Positions 1 through 9,076 of a stretch of DNA of 64,000 nucleotides are shown here, in pieces; within the stretch, counting starts at the first letter, position 1; each line of letters begins with the position of its first letter. The notes below the pieces were generated by a model. That model did not search any database, was not told where the DNA came from, and saw only the letters and a program-made list of their open reading frames with translations. The stretch is taken from NCBI GenBank assembly GCA_024276195.1, contig JAJRXR010000021.1:56688-120687 (forward strand). Reading direction: 5' to 3'. The position numbers and the translations under genes are program-made. The DNA is from Planctomycetota bacterium (lineage in GTDB: Bacteria > Planctomycetota > Phycisphaerae > Phycisphaerales > UBA1924).

Positions 1-1124
1 TCGGCGCGATCAACAGCCAGAACAACCTCCTGTTCTGGCTGTTCGGGATGGCGGTGGGGGCCATCATCATCTCGGGCATCGCCAGCGGCGCCGCCCTCAT
101 GGGCCTCCACGCCCGGCGCATCGCCCCGACCATGATCGAGGCCGGGTCGCGCGCCCCGATCAGCTACGAGTTGCGCCACCGCGGGCGCTTCATCCCCGCC
201 TTCGCCCTGCTCATCCGCGAGATCCCCGCCGCGTCTCCCGCAGAGGGGCGCGTCGGCACGCTCGAACCCGCCTGGACCCACATCGACCACCTCTCGCCCG
301 GCTCCAAGGCCCGCGGGCGTTGTTGGGCGCTGGCCGGGCGCCGGGGCATGGTCCGCCTGGATCGTTTTGAGGTCTCTTCGACCTTCCCGTTCGGGCTCTT
401 CCGCAAGGCGCTGATCTTCGAGCAGCCAGAGCTGATCGCGATCACACCGGTCAAGCTGGAGGTGCGCGAGCGCCTGCTCGAAGCGATGGTCACGGGCTTC
501 GAGCGCGGCGCCCCGCACGCCGCTCGCTCCGGCATCAGCGACGAGTTCTATGGCCTGCGCGCCTATGTCCCGGGCGATAGCCCGCGCACCATCGCCTGGC
601 GCCGGTCCGCGGCGCTCGGCGAGCTGGTCGTCCGCCAGTTCGCCGCCCCGATGCCGCCCCGGATCGTGCTCGAGCTCCATCCTGACCTCGCTGAAGCTGA
701 CGACCGAACCAAAGAGCTCACGATCGCGCTGGTTTCGAGCCTCGCCGCCAGCGCCGGCGCCAGGGGTTTGAGCGTCGGGATCGACGCGCCCTGGGCGGGC
801 TACCGCAGCCCACTCGGCGGCGGATTCCGCCTGACCCATCGCCGCCTCCATGAGCTCGCCTCGCTCGAACTGGAAACAACGCCGGGCGAAGCTCACCCCA
901 TGCCCATGAGCCGATCCGCCGGGCGGGCCGTGCTGTTCAACTCGAGCCAGGGCGCCCCGCCCCGGGATCGTCCGGCGATCGACGTGTCGGATGAAAGTCT
1001 CTGGCTGGTTCCCGGCGCCAAGCTCCCGAGCGTGCTCGGGCCGCCCGGTGATCCCCAAAAGCCCCACAGATTCCGGCGTGGACGCAACGCCCGGGCTCCC
1101 TCGCGTGTGAAAGAGCCGGCATGA
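1..1124 (+). CDS. DUF58 domain protein (5' end outside window)
   Basis: The reading frame is open from base 3, so the gene starts upstream. The first ATG in the window (base 48) lies inside a hydrophobic segment that fits the second N-terminal membrane helix of DUF58 proteins. The family signature, an aromatic-x-x-LR-x-Y-x-PGD-x-x-R-x-I-x-W pattern, is clear at about bases 545-600. DUF58 proteins are membrane-anchored with a vWA-like domain and usually sit beside a MoxR ATPase and a transglutaminase-like protein. The next gene here is such a transglutaminase and overlaps this stop by 4 bp (ATGA). A MoxR gene just upstream is expected but not visible. The family is well supported; its exact cellular function is not known. 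Confidence 0.85.
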   Translation, partial: GAINSQNNLLFWLFGMAVGAIIISGIASGAALMGLHARRIAPTMIEAGSRAPISYELRHRGRFIPAFALLIREIPAASPAEGRVGTLEPAWTHIDHLSPGSKARGRCWALAGRRGMVRLDRFEVSSTFPFGLFRKALIFEQPELIAITPVKLEVRERLLEAMVTGFERGAPHAARSGISDEFYGLRAYVPGDSPRTIAWRRSAALGELVVRQFAAPMPPRIVLELHPDLAEADDRTKELTIALVSSLAASAGARGLSVGIDAPWAGYRSPLGGGFRLTHRRLHELASLELETTPGEAHPMPMSRSAGRAVLFNSSQGAPPRDRPAIDVSDESLWLVPGAKLPSVLGPPGDPQKPHRFRRGRNARAPSRVKEPA

Positions 1125-3346
1125 ACCCGCGTCTGGAACGACTCCTCCTGGCGACCTCGCTCATCGCCGCCTCGGCGTACGCTGTCGCCGCCGAAAATCC
1201 CGCGATGCTCCTCGTCGCCTGGGTCGGCGTGATCGCGTCGTGGTCGATCGTGCAGGCGCGGGGCGGCAAGGCGCTGCCGATGAGCGCGACGATCCCGCTG
1301 ACACTCGCCGCGGTCGGCTACGCGATGCTCCGCCTCGTGGGCGAGGGGTTCAGGGTCAGCGTCTTCAGCGAGTTTGTGCTGGCGCTGCTCATCGTCAAGC
1401 TCGTGGACCGGCGCAGCTCACGCGACAACGCCCAGGTGCTCCTGCTGAGTGTTTTTCTCGTTGTGGGCGCGATCCTGACGAGCAACCGCCTGCTGCTGGC
1501 GATGCTCATCCTCGTGTTTGTGCCGGTGTTCGGCGCCACGGTCGTGCGACACCAGATCGAGGCGACGCGCGAAGCCGCCAGCGCCAGCGGCGACCGACCC
1601 GCAGGCCCGATCTCCCCCGGTGAACGCCTCGACCTGCGCCGCCTCGTCTGGTTCCTCACGCTCGGCAGCCTCGTCGTCAGCATCGGCATCTTCGTGCTTA
1701 TGCCCCGGGGCGTGGGCGTGCAGGCGTTCGGCGCCTGGGGCAACACCTCGCTCGGCTCCGTCACCTCCTTCACCGACGAGGTCCAGCTCGGACGCGGCGG
1801 GCTCATCAGCCAGTCGAGCACACCCGTGCTCGACCTGCAGGTCCGCAGCGTCAACGGCAACACACTCGGATCAGCCAGCCAGGTGTTCTACCTGCGCGGC
1901 GCGGTTCTTGATAGCTACGAGAACGGCTCGTGGCGTCGCTCTTCGAAATCCCAGGCCACGCTCGGACCAGGCCAGGAGATCCCCCTCGGCGCCGACGGTA
2001 CGCAGCGGGTCGCCAACCTGCCCGCCAGCGCGAGCGATGTCGAGCTTCACATCACCATGCGCAATATCCGGAGCGGTGAAACCCATCTGTTCTCGACGTG
2101 GCGCCCGATCGAGTTTGAGACCCTCTCCCCGATGTGGTTCAAGCGAAATATGCGCGACGGCACGATGCTCCGCTCCGGGCAGCCGGGCAAGTACGAGTAC
2201 ATCGTCCGGTGCCTCGAGCTGGCCAGAGACGCCACCCTGGAGCAGGCGTCTCGTTCCCCGGTCTCGTTCCCGTCGGAGTCGATCACAAGCCTGACTCAAC
2301 GCTTGTTTCGTGAATCCGAAGTCCCCGTGGATCTGGATCCGCTGACGCGTCCGCTTGTGGACACCTCGCGGGGCGTGAGGATCATCCGGAACTATCTGGT
2401 CTCGAACTATGCGTACTCGCTCGAAACGAGAACCCCGCCACCTCTCCAGGATCCAACAGAGTGGTTCCTCTTCGGCGAGGATCGGCGGGGGCACTGCGAG
2501 TACTTCGCCTCTGCCATGGCCGCGATGTGCCGCAGCGTCGGGATCAACTCCAGAGTCGTCACCGGCTACGTTGCCACCGAGTGGAACTCGCCGACATCCC
2601 ATTACATCGTGCGCGAATCCAACGCCCACGCATGGGTCGAGGTCGAGGTACAACCCGGTTTCTGGCAGCGCCAGGATCCCACACCCACCTGGGATCTCGA
2701 CGCCATCCACAAGCCGTCGCAGTCGATCCTGGCGCGCGTCCGGCGCATGCTCGATACCGCCGAATACGCATGGATCAACTCCGTCGTCGGGTTCAACAGG
2801 CGCAGCCGCTCAAGCATGGTCGATTCCTCCATCGACGGCGCGATGACCTCCTGGTCGCAAGACCTCGGCGAGCGGGTGCGCGCCGGCGGGCTGGCCCTGG
2901 GGATGCGGGCGTTCGCCGCGGGCCTGATCTCGTTCGCCTTCACCATGGCGATCGGGCTGCTGCTCGTCTGGCTCGCCCGGGGTCCGTGGAAGGGCGCCGC
3001 CCAGCGCCTCGCCTCGATGCTCCCGCGCCTGCGTTTGCCGCTGGGACGCTTGGGCGCACAATCCACGCACGAGCTGCTCCGATCCGATCTGCTCAGGCTC
3101 TTCGAGCGCCTCGGGCGCCCCAAGCCCGCGTGGCGCCCGCTCCGCGCCCACGCCCAGGTGATCCGGGCACACGCCGATGGCGCACAGGACGCGGGTCCAG
3201 TCATTCAGCGCGTCATCGGAGCGATCTACCGCGAGCGATTCGGCGCCGAGACGCTGAATCGGGATCGGGTCGCCCGCGACAGGTCCGATCTTGCCCGCCT
3301 GACCCGGGTCGCCCGCAAACGTCCCTCCGGATCTGACAGCGCCTGA
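1121..3346 (+). CDS. TgpA-like membrane transglutaminase (DUF3488 / transglutaminase core / DUF4129)
   Basis: This 741-aa protein starts at the ATG overlapping the DUF58 stop. The first 200 residues hold several hydrophobic helices (DUF3488/TgpA N region). An extracytoplasmic transglutaminase-like domain follows, with the catalytic triad visible: Cys459 in GHCEYF, His503 in NAHAWVEV and Asp519 in QDPTP. A further membrane helix lies at about 595-620 and a cytoplasmic C-terminal region resembles DUF4129. In TgpA-type proteins the transglutaminase domain faces the periplasm; substrates are generally unknown. Overlap with the DUF58 gene supports a conserved membrane module. Domain assignment is solid, while the reaction performed here is inference. 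Confidence 0.88.
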   Translation: MNPRLERLLLATSLIAASAYAVAAENPAMLLVAWVGVIASWSIVQARGGKALPMSATIPLTLAAVGYAMLRLVGEGFRVSVFSEFVLALLIVKLVDRRSSRDNAQVLLLSVFLVVGAILTSNRLLLAMLILVFVPVFGATVVRHQIEATREAASASGDRPAGPISPGERLDLRRLVWFLTLGSLVVSIGIFVLMPRGVGVQAFGAWGNTSLGSVTSFTDEVQLGRGGLISQSSTPVLDLQVRSVNGNTLGSASQVFYLRGAVLDSYENGSWRRSSKSQATLGPGQEIPLGADGTQRVANLPASASDVELHITMRNIRSGETHLFSTWRPIEFETLSPMWFKRNMRDGTMLRSGQPGKYEYIVRCLELARDATLEQASRSPVSFPSESITSLTQRLFRESEVPVDLDPLTRPLVDTSRGVRIIRNYLVSNYAYSLETRTPPPLQDPTEWFLFGEDRRGHCEYFASAMAAMCRSVGINSRVVTGYVATEWNSPTSHYIVRESNAHAWVEVEVQPGFWQRQDPTPTWDLDAIHKPSQSILARVRRMLDTAEYAWINSVVGFNRRSRSSMVDSSIDGAMTSWSQDLGERVRAGGLALGMRAFAAGLISFAFTMAIGLLLVWLARGPWKGAAQRLASMLPRLRLPLGRLGAQSTHELLRSDLLRLFERLGRPKPAWRPLRAHAQVIRAHADGAQDAGPVIQRVIGAIYRERFGAETLNRDRVARDRSDLARLTRVARKRPSGSDSA

Positions 3347-3500
3347 GCGTCCGAGAACGCGCCCGCATTCTTGATACCCCCGACACGCGCATCCCATGCG
3401 CTCGGGCGGCGCCAGCCCGCGCCCTCTTCGCCTTGAGCGGACCCTCGTGTGCGCCCGATGCCCCGATTGGATCAGCCTCAGAAACCATCGGAGATCGGAC

Positions 3501-4337
3501 ATGCCCGCGAGCAGATCACGGACCGAACGCTGGCGCGAGTCGCTCGCAAAAATCCATCAACGCGGCGGCGGCCTCGAGTTCACCGCAGATGTCGGAGGCC
3601 AGCCCGACGCGGGCAACCTGGTCTGGCGCGTCCGCCTGCTGGACATGACCGACTCCGAGCTGGTTATCGAGGCTCCCGGCTCGATGGGAAAGCGGTTTTC
3701 TGTCGAAACCGGCGCACGCCTCATCGGCATCATGAACGTCGGTCAAAACCGCTGGATGTTCCACACCCAGGTTCTCGGGCGTGCCGGCGGGCAGAGCCCG
3801 GCGTTCCGCCTGGCCATGCCCGAGCGCGTCGAGCGCTGCATGCGCCGGAGCTTCGACCGCATCTCCAACGCCTCGATCAGCCTGCCGAGCGTCGAGTGCT
3901 GGGCTCTGCGCGATCCACGCTCGGCTGTCGCGGCCGAGGTCGCCAACCGGATCAAGATTCTCGACCAGCTCGACTCTGACATCACGGGCGTTGTGTCTGA
4001 CGGGTCGATCGACCCCGTCGAGCTGCCCGACGTTGGCCCCAAGTTCACTGCGGAGCTGGCCAACATCGGCGGCGGGGGCGTCGGGCTCCGCATCGCCCGT
4101 GACTCCGGCCCGACCATCGAGGGCTCGCACCTGTTCTGGATCAGGATCGACCTCCGTCCGACCGTGCCCGTGCCGCTCGCGCTCACAGCCCGCCGGTCCC
4201 ACACCCACATCGACAGCGGGCAGAACATCTACGCGGGTATGGCGTTCGAGTTCCAGCTCAACCCGCCCCACAAGCTGTTCGTGATCGACCAGATCAGCCG
4301 CTACTTTGAGGCCGGGCAGCGCAAGGCCGCAGCCTGA
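3501..4337 (+). CDS. PilZ domain protein, YcgR-like
   Basis: The start is set at ATG 3501 because GGAG lies 7 bases before it; an in-frame start at 3396 has no such site. The 278-aa product has an N-terminal beta-rich region like the PilZN/YcgR-N domain, then a C-terminal PilZ-like domain. Residues 116-120 match the RxxxR c-di-GMP motif (RSFDR) and residues 188-196 (NIGGGGVGL) match the loosely conserved (D/N)xSxxG motif, with the Ser replaced by Gly. PilZ proteins bind cyclic di-GMP and act on flagella, pili or exopolysaccharide synthesis. An EAL-type protein is encoded at 57767-59548. No flagellar genes are nearby, so the target is unknown. The Ser replacement could weaken binding. Confidence 0.7.
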   Translation: MPASRSRTERWRESLAKIHQRGGGLEFTADVGGQPDAGNLVWRVRLLDMTDSELVIEAPGSMGKRFSVETGARLIGIMNVGQNRWMFHTQVLGRAGGQSPAFRLAMPERVERCMRRSFDRISNASISLPSVECWALRDPRSAVAAEVANRIKILDQLDSDITGVVSDGSIDPVELPDVGPKFTAELANIGGGGVGLRIARDSGPTIEGSHLFWIRIDLRPTVPVPLALTARRSHTHIDSGQNIYAGMAFEFQLNPPHKLFVIDQISRYFEAGQRKAAA

Positions 4338-4363
4338 ACGTCTCACCCGAGCCGCCTCGACAC

Positions 4364-4408
4364 CCCATCAAAGAAACAAGGCGTCCGCCCGCAATGGGTG
4401 AACGCCTT
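4364..4408 (-). terminator. Intrinsic terminator of the minus-strand lipoprotein gene
   Basis: Inverted repeat AAGGCGT (4378-4384) / ACGCCTT (4402-4408), extended by an inner CGCCC/GGGTG pairing. On the minus strand the hairpin is followed by a T-rich run (complement of 4364-4377). It lies between convergent genes, 27 bases past the minus-strand stop. Confidence 0.7.
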
Positions 4409-4434
4409 GAGGTGGGTGAACTGATTCCGTTGGC

Positions 4435-5307
4435 TCAATCGAAGAACGAGAAGGCGGGGCCGACCGAGTGGGTGCGCGGACGCTCGACGACCTTCATCAG
4501 GGCGTCGCGCTGGCCCGCGTACAGCTCGATGCGGTTGGCGCCCTCGTTCCAGACCCCGGTCCAGTGGTTGCGTGTCGGGTGGACACCCGTGACGCGACCG
4601 AAGGTGGTGTTGAACTCGGCCCGACCCTCGGGGCTCTGGATGTCCAGCGTGCCGCGCGATCCCGGGGGGACGACCAGGTAGACCGGACCGACCGATGAGG
4701 TCAGACGCACCGGCTCGACCAGCGGCTCGACGGCGCGAACCTCGACGCGCCCGCCCTTGCCCCCGGCGAACCCGTTCTCGACGGTAATCGCGCCGCGGAT
4801 GCCGTTGATCTCCACGTCACCGCCCGAGTTGCGCACCAGCAGCCCGTCGCAGACCGGGGTCTTGATGACCAGGTCAATTCGTGGGTGAAAGCCGCTCGGC
4901 AGCGGGGCGTTGAGCGTGGTGACGCGCAGGATCGACCGGTTCGGGCCGGCCTCGTGGACCGCCTCGATCCAGTCGGCGCTGTCGGACGTGTCGATCCCGA
5001 ACGACGCGATCTCGGCTCGGTCCGAGCGCGGGATGCGCCACTCGATGACCGCTTCAGTGAGCCTGTCGCTCGCCTCGATGGTGATCGAGCCGTTCTGGTT
5101 CTCGATGTCCAGGGCCGTGAATCGACCGCGGACCACCGGCGGGCCGCTGATCTCGACCATCTTCGAGCGCTGGATCGTCACCAGGCGGCTTCGCACCCCG
5201 CCCCTTCGGCATCCGGTCATCATCAGGGCGCTGGGCAGCACAACGGCGCACACCAGCAGTCCCAGCATGACCCGGGCGCCTGTCCCTTGTCTCGTGAGTG
5301 TCGTCAT
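4435..5307 (-). CDS. Predicted lipoprotein with DUF4097-like beta-repeat domain
   Basis: The start is taken as ATG at 5307, with AGGTGG 8 bases upstream; a GTG four codons earlier (5319) is possible. The 290-aa product opens with a hydrophobic signal ending in MMTGC, a loose lipobox. The remainder consists of short alternating strands (for example IENQNGSITIEA, NSGGDVEINGIRGAITVENG), the pattern of DUF4097/DUF2807 beta-helix proteins. These are usually exported or envelope-associated and often encoded near regulators, but have no defined activity. It is transcribed convergently to the PilZ gene and ends in its own terminator. Lipidation is likely but the -3 residue is not ideal. Confidence 0.6.
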   Translation of the reverse strand: MTTLTRQGTGARVMLGLLVCAVVLPSALMMTGCRRGGVRSRLVTIQRSKMVEISGPPVVRGRFTALDIENQNGSITIEASDRLTEAVIEWRIPRSDRAEIASFGIDTSDSADWIEAVHEAGPNRSILRVTTLNAPLPSGFHPRIDLVIKTPVCDGLLVRNSGGDVEINGIRGAITVENGFAGGKGGRVEVRAVEPLVEPVRLTSSVGPVYLVVPPGSRGTLDIQSPEGRAEFNTTFGRVTGVHPTRNHWTGVWNEGANRIELYAGQRDALMKVVERPRTHSVGPAFSFFD

Positions 5308-5891
5308 GGGTCGATCCACCTGTCTGTTGCTCTAGAGATTTACAGGAAATGTTCGGGAAGGCCCGCTGGCCTTGCGAGTTGTCTATCGACCGAGAACCCG
5401 TGTCCCCTGATCGAGATCCGCCCTCACGGGCAAGTTTCGTCTGATACCGCCAAAAGCCCGCTGGAAGGGATTGGTTCGGAGCGCGTCCGGAAATTATCTC
5501 TGACGCATGGTAGGATCCACCCGTAGGACTCGAGACGCCCCGGGGTTCGGTGAATCCTGACGATGGGCGGTTGATTGATTACGGGCGGTCGATTCCGCCT
5601 CGGACGGTACGGATGACCCGCATCGCGCTGGCCCGCAGGGCGGATGCGTTCGCGGGATGAACTTGGGCTGGCGATTTCAGGACCGACACTTTCTCATTCA
5701 TGATCGGCATTCTCTCGACGCTTTCGCGTTCTGACGCTCACAGCCGCCCACTTTGATGCGCCTCGCTGAGGCGTACGCCAGGCCCCGCCCCCAGGGGAGG
5801 GCTTGGCCGCATCCACACCGTCCAACACACTCCGTGGCCCGTGCGCGCTGGCGCACCGGCCAAAACTGGCGCCATCGGCGCGGGGGCTGAC
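5308..5891. other. 584-bp intergenic region between divergent genes
   Basis: No convincing ORF or RNA gene was seen. It should hold promoters for the minus-strand lipoprotein gene and for rny, but no clear -35/-10 pair could be read. Two short hairpins are visible: CGCCTC/GAGGCG at 5759-5773 and GTGCGC/GCGCAC at 5841-5856. The second lies just before the rny start and could shape its leader. Confidence 0.5.
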
Positions 5892-7493
5892 ATGGACACA
5901 CACACCGATCTCTTGCTCGCCCAGGCTGGCTCTCCGGCGTCCCAGATTCTCTGGGGGGTGCTCGGCCTGGTGCTGGGCATTGTGCTCGGAGGGCTCGCCG
6001 CTCGTTTCCTCGGCGCCAAACGACTCGCCGACGCCAAAAGCGAGGGCGAGCGCATCAGCGCCCAGGCCCGCGACGAGGGCGAGACCATCCGCGAGAAGGC
6101 CAAGCTCGGGGCCGAGAAGCTCGCGCTGGAACGCAAAACCGAGTTCGAGAAGGAGGCCGAGGAGGCCCGCTCCGAGCTGCGCGACCGCGACCGCCGCCTG
6201 ACCAAACGCGAGGACCAGTTCGACCGCAAGGAACAATCACTCGACGACCGGGACCAGAGCCTGCGAGCCAAGAGCCAGACCCTCGACGACCGGGCGACCA
6301 AGCTCAGCGAGCGCGAGAGCGAGGTCAAAGCTCTGGTCGAGCAGCAGACGGAGAAGCTGCACCAGGTCGCGGGCCTGAGCCCCGACGCCGCGCGTGAGAT
6401 GCTGCTCGAGCGGGTCGAGGAGAAGTGCCGCGACGAGGCGGCCAAGCTCACACGCAAGATCGTTGAAGAAGCCGAGGAGGGCGCCCGCGAGCGGGCCAAC
6501 GAGATCACGCTCCAGGCGATCCAGCGCTACGCCAGCGAGACGACCAGCGAGTCCACCGTCCGCACGGTCGCGATCCCGTCCGACGACATGAAGGGACGGA
6601 TCATCGGGCGCGAGGGGCGGAACATCCGTGCGATCGAGAAGGCCACGGGCGTGGACATCATCGTGGACGACACGCCGGGCGTGATCGTGGTCTCGTGCTT
6701 TGACAAGGTGCGACAGGCGGTCGCGGTCGAGTCGATGAACCGCCTGATCGCCGACGGGCGTCTGCACCCGACGCGGATCGAAGAGGTCGTCGAGAAGGTT
6801 CGGGGCGAGATCGACGAGGGCGTGATCAAGTCCGGCAAAGAGGCGGCCATCGAGGTCAAGCTCAAGGGCTTCCACCCCAAGGTCATCGAGGCGATGGGCA
6901 AGATGAGCTACCGAACCAGCTACGGGCAGAACGTGCTGCGCCACTCGATCGAGGTCGCGTTCCTGAGCCAGATCATCGCCGAGCAGCTCGGGCTCGACGG
7001 GCGCCTGGCGCGCCGCTGCGGGTTCCTCCACGACATCGGCAAGGCGATGGACCACGAGATGGAGGGCGGGCACCCGAAGATCGGCATGGACTTCGCCCGC
7101 CAGTATGGGGAGAAGGACGAGGCCGTCCTCAACGCCATCGGCGGGCACCACGCCGACATCCCCGCGACAACGTGGTACACCCCGATCGTCATGGCCGCCG
7201 ACGCCGTCAGCTCGTCACGCCCGGGCGCCCGGCGTGAGTCGATGGAACGCTACATCCAGCGCCTCAACGAGCTGCAGGACATCGCGATGAGCCAGCCGGG
7301 TGTGATCGAGGCGTACGCGATCCAGGCGGGGCGTGAGGTGCGTGTGATGATCGACGCCGACCGCGTGTCCGACGACGAGGCGTACCTGATCGCGCACAAC
7401 ATCGCCAAGCGTGTGGCCGACGAGATGACGTTCCCCGGCGAGATCCGCGTCACGGTGCTGCGTGAGACGAGGGCGATCGAGGTCGCACGCTGA
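5892..7493 (+). CDS. rny: Ribonuclease Y
   Basis: The start is set at ATG 5892, giving 533 aa, close to the usual RNase Y length of about 520; an in-frame GTG at 5841 would add 17 non-conserved residues. Domain order is textbook: an N-terminal membrane helix (about 13-35), a long charged coiled coil to about residue 210, a KH domain (MKGRIIGREGRNIRAIE) and an HD domain with His380-Asp381 in LHDIGKAMDHE. RNase Y is a membrane-anchored endoribonuclease that initiates mRNA decay in many bacteria lacking RNase E. It stands alone, read away from the lipoprotein gene. Confidence 0.97.
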   Translation: MDTHTDLLLAQAGSPASQILWGVLGLVLGIVLGGLAARFLGAKRLADAKSEGERISAQARDEGETIREKAKLGAEKLALERKTEFEKEAEEARSELRDRDRRLTKREDQFDRKEQSLDDRDQSLRAKSQTLDDRATKLSERESEVKALVEQQTEKLHQVAGLSPDAAREMLLERVEEKCRDEAAKLTRKIVEEAEEGARERANEITLQAIQRYASETTSESTVRTVAIPSDDMKGRIIGREGRNIRAIEKATGVDIIVDDTPGVIVVSCFDKVRQAVAVESMNRLIADGRLHPTRIEEVVEKVRGEIDEGVIKSGKEAAIEVKLKGFHPKVIEAMGKMSYRTSYGQNVLRHSIEVAFLSQIIAEQLGLDGRLARRCGFLHDIGKAMDHEMEGGHPKIGMDFARQYGEKDEAVLNAIGGHHADIPATTWYTPIVMAADAVSSSRPGARRESMERYIQRLNELQDIAMSQPGVIEAYAIQAGREVRVMIDADRVSDDEAYLIAHNIAKRVADEMTFPGEIRVTVLRETRAIEVAR

Positions 7494-7506
7494 TACGAGG
7501 CTTATA

Positions 7507-7553
7507 CCGGGCCGATACCCGGATGGGGGGTTGTCCGGCGCAGCAGGCGCCGG
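7507..7553 (+). terminator. Paired hairpins after rny (weak terminator candidate)
   Basis: Two small stem-loops follow the rny stop: CCGGG/CCCGG at about 7507-7522 and CCGGCGC/GCGCCGG at 7535-7553 with a 5-nt loop. There is no clear T tract, so intrinsic termination is uncertain. Confidence 0.3.
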
Positions 7554-7598
7554 TAGGCTCATGGCTCGAGTGGAGAGACTCGATCGGAGGTCTCAACC

Positions 7599-9053
7599 AT
7601 GCGCCGGTATCGTTTCATCTCATTCGTTTCACTCGGGCTTGCCTGCGGGTTTGCCATGCCCGCGACGGCCGCGGCACAACCGCTCGCGGGCGACGCCGGC
7701 GCCGCTCGCTACGACGGGCAGGTGGGCGCTCATATCGACGCCCGGACGCCCGAGGATCTGGAACGGTTGGAGTCGATCGGCGCAGCGTTGGTGTCGTGCG
7801 AGCTGTCCCCCGCAGGCGGCGATTTCATCCTCCCGCCCGGGACCATCGCCGGCGCCGAGGCGCTCGGGTTTACCATCACGATTGTCGAGCCCGATGTGCA
7901 GGGCGCCCTTGATCGTGAGTCGGCCCGCATCCGGGCCAGCCTGGATCTGTACCGCCAGCGGGGTGAGGGTGAGGGCTCGTTCTTCGACGACTACCGCCCG
8001 CTGCCGGAGGTCGATGCGTTTATTGACGAGCTGATCGCACGCCGCCCGGATCTGGTCTCGCGGTTTGAGATCGGACAATCCCACGAGGGGCGCCCGATCT
8101 GGGGGATGCGCATCAGCGCCGCCCAGGACGGGTGCAAGCCCGCGTTTATCCTCAACGGCCTCACCCACGCGCGCGAGTGGTTGACGGTGATGAATGTGCT
8201 GTACCTGGCCGAGCAGCTCGTCGATGGCTACGGCGTTGACCCGCAGGTGACCGACCTCGTCGATCGCGTCGAGTGGCTCATCATCCCCGTGCTCAACCCG
8301 GACGGGTACGAGTACACCTGGACGACAGAGCGGTTCTGGCGCAAGAACCGGCGCGAGCCCCCGCCCAGCGCGCCGACGCGATGGGGTGTCGATCCAAACC
8401 GGAACTATTCCTTCCGCTGGGGGCTCGCCGGGTCCAGCGGGAATCCGGCGTCACAGACCTACCGAGGCCCGGCGCCGTTTTCTGAACCCGAGACCCGCGC
8501 CCTGCGCGATTTTGTGTTCGCGACCCCCCAGATCCGTGCGCACAACGATGTCCACAGCTATGGCCACGACATCCTCTTCCCATGGTCGCAACTGACCGAG
8601 CCCAGCCCGGACCACGACGAATACCAGGCGCTGGGTGACGCGATGGCGGACCTGATGGTTGAGACGCACGACGTAGGGCGCTGGTCGGTCGGGCCGCTCT
8701 CGACGACGCTCTACCGCGTTTCGGGCGGATCGACAGATTGGTTCTACGTCGAGGGCGGCGCCATGTCCTTGACCTACGAGCTTCGAGGCGGGAGCTTCAA
8801 CCCGGAGGCGTCAGAGATCCTCCCGGGGTGCCGGGACACATACGAGGCGACCCTGCTCCACGCGGCGCATGTCGCGGATCGCTCATCGTTCCGCGCGGAT
8901 ATGGACAACGACTGCGACTTCGACTTCGACGACGTGCTCGCCTTTCTCGTCGCCTTCGGCGCGGGCGAGGACGCTGCCGATTTCGACGCCGACGCCGATC
9001 ACGATATCGACGATGTGCTCGCCTTCCTCGCAGCGTTCGGCGAGATGTCGTAG
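7599..9053 (+). CDS. Secreted M14 zinc carboxypeptidase with EF-hand/dockerin-like tail
   Basis: A GGAGG site precedes the ATG. The 484-aa product has a signal peptide (about residues 1-27, ending AAAQ). The M14 carboxypeptidase core is recognisable: zinc ligands His190 and Glu193 in HAREW, third ligand His319 in DVHSYGHD, substrate-binding NPDGYEY and DPNRNYSF, and catalytic Glu394 in TYELRG. The last 50 residues hold two copies of an Asp-rich Ca-binding loop followed by DDVLAFLxAFG, a dockerin/EF-hand-like pair of a type often seen on secreted Phycisphaerae proteins. It is predicted to cleave C-terminal residues of peptides outside the cell. The tail may bind calcium or mediate anchoring. 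The secretin system in this window is a conceivable export route, but nothing links them directly. Confidence 0.9.
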   Translation: MRRYRFISFVSLGLACGFAMPATAAAQPLAGDAGAARYDGQVGAHIDARTPEDLERLESIGAALVSCELSPAGGDFILPPGTIAGAEALGFTITIVEPDVQGALDRESARIRASLDLYRQRGEGEGSFFDDYRPLPEVDAFIDELIARRPDLVSRFEIGQSHEGRPIWGMRISAAQDGCKPAFILNGLTHAREWLTVMNVLYLAEQLVDGYGVDPQVTDLVDRVEWLIIPVLNPDGYEYTWTTERFWRKNRREPPPSAPTRWGVDPNRNYSFRWGLAGSSGNPASQTYRGPAPFSEPETRALRDFVFATPQIRAHNDVHSYGHDILFPWSQLTEPSPDHDEYQALGDAMADLMVETHDVGRWSVGPLSTTLYRVSGGSTDWFYVEGGAMSLTYELRGGSFNPEASEILPGCRDTYEATLLHAAHVADRSSFRADMDNDCDFDFDDVLAFLVAFGAGEDAADFDADADHDIDDVLAFLAAFGEMS

Positions 9054-9076
9054 CGAGAGACCGATTTTTGTTCGGG

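Noticed and set aside
3396-3500. Upstream start of the PilZ protein
   Set aside because: The extra 35 residues are Arg/Cys-rich and unlike the family, and the GGAG ribosome site sits before the ATG at 3501.
5308-5891. Small RNA gene such as RNase P RNA, tmRNA or 6S RNA
   Set aside because: None of the conserved cores of these RNAs could be recognised; only short hairpins are present.
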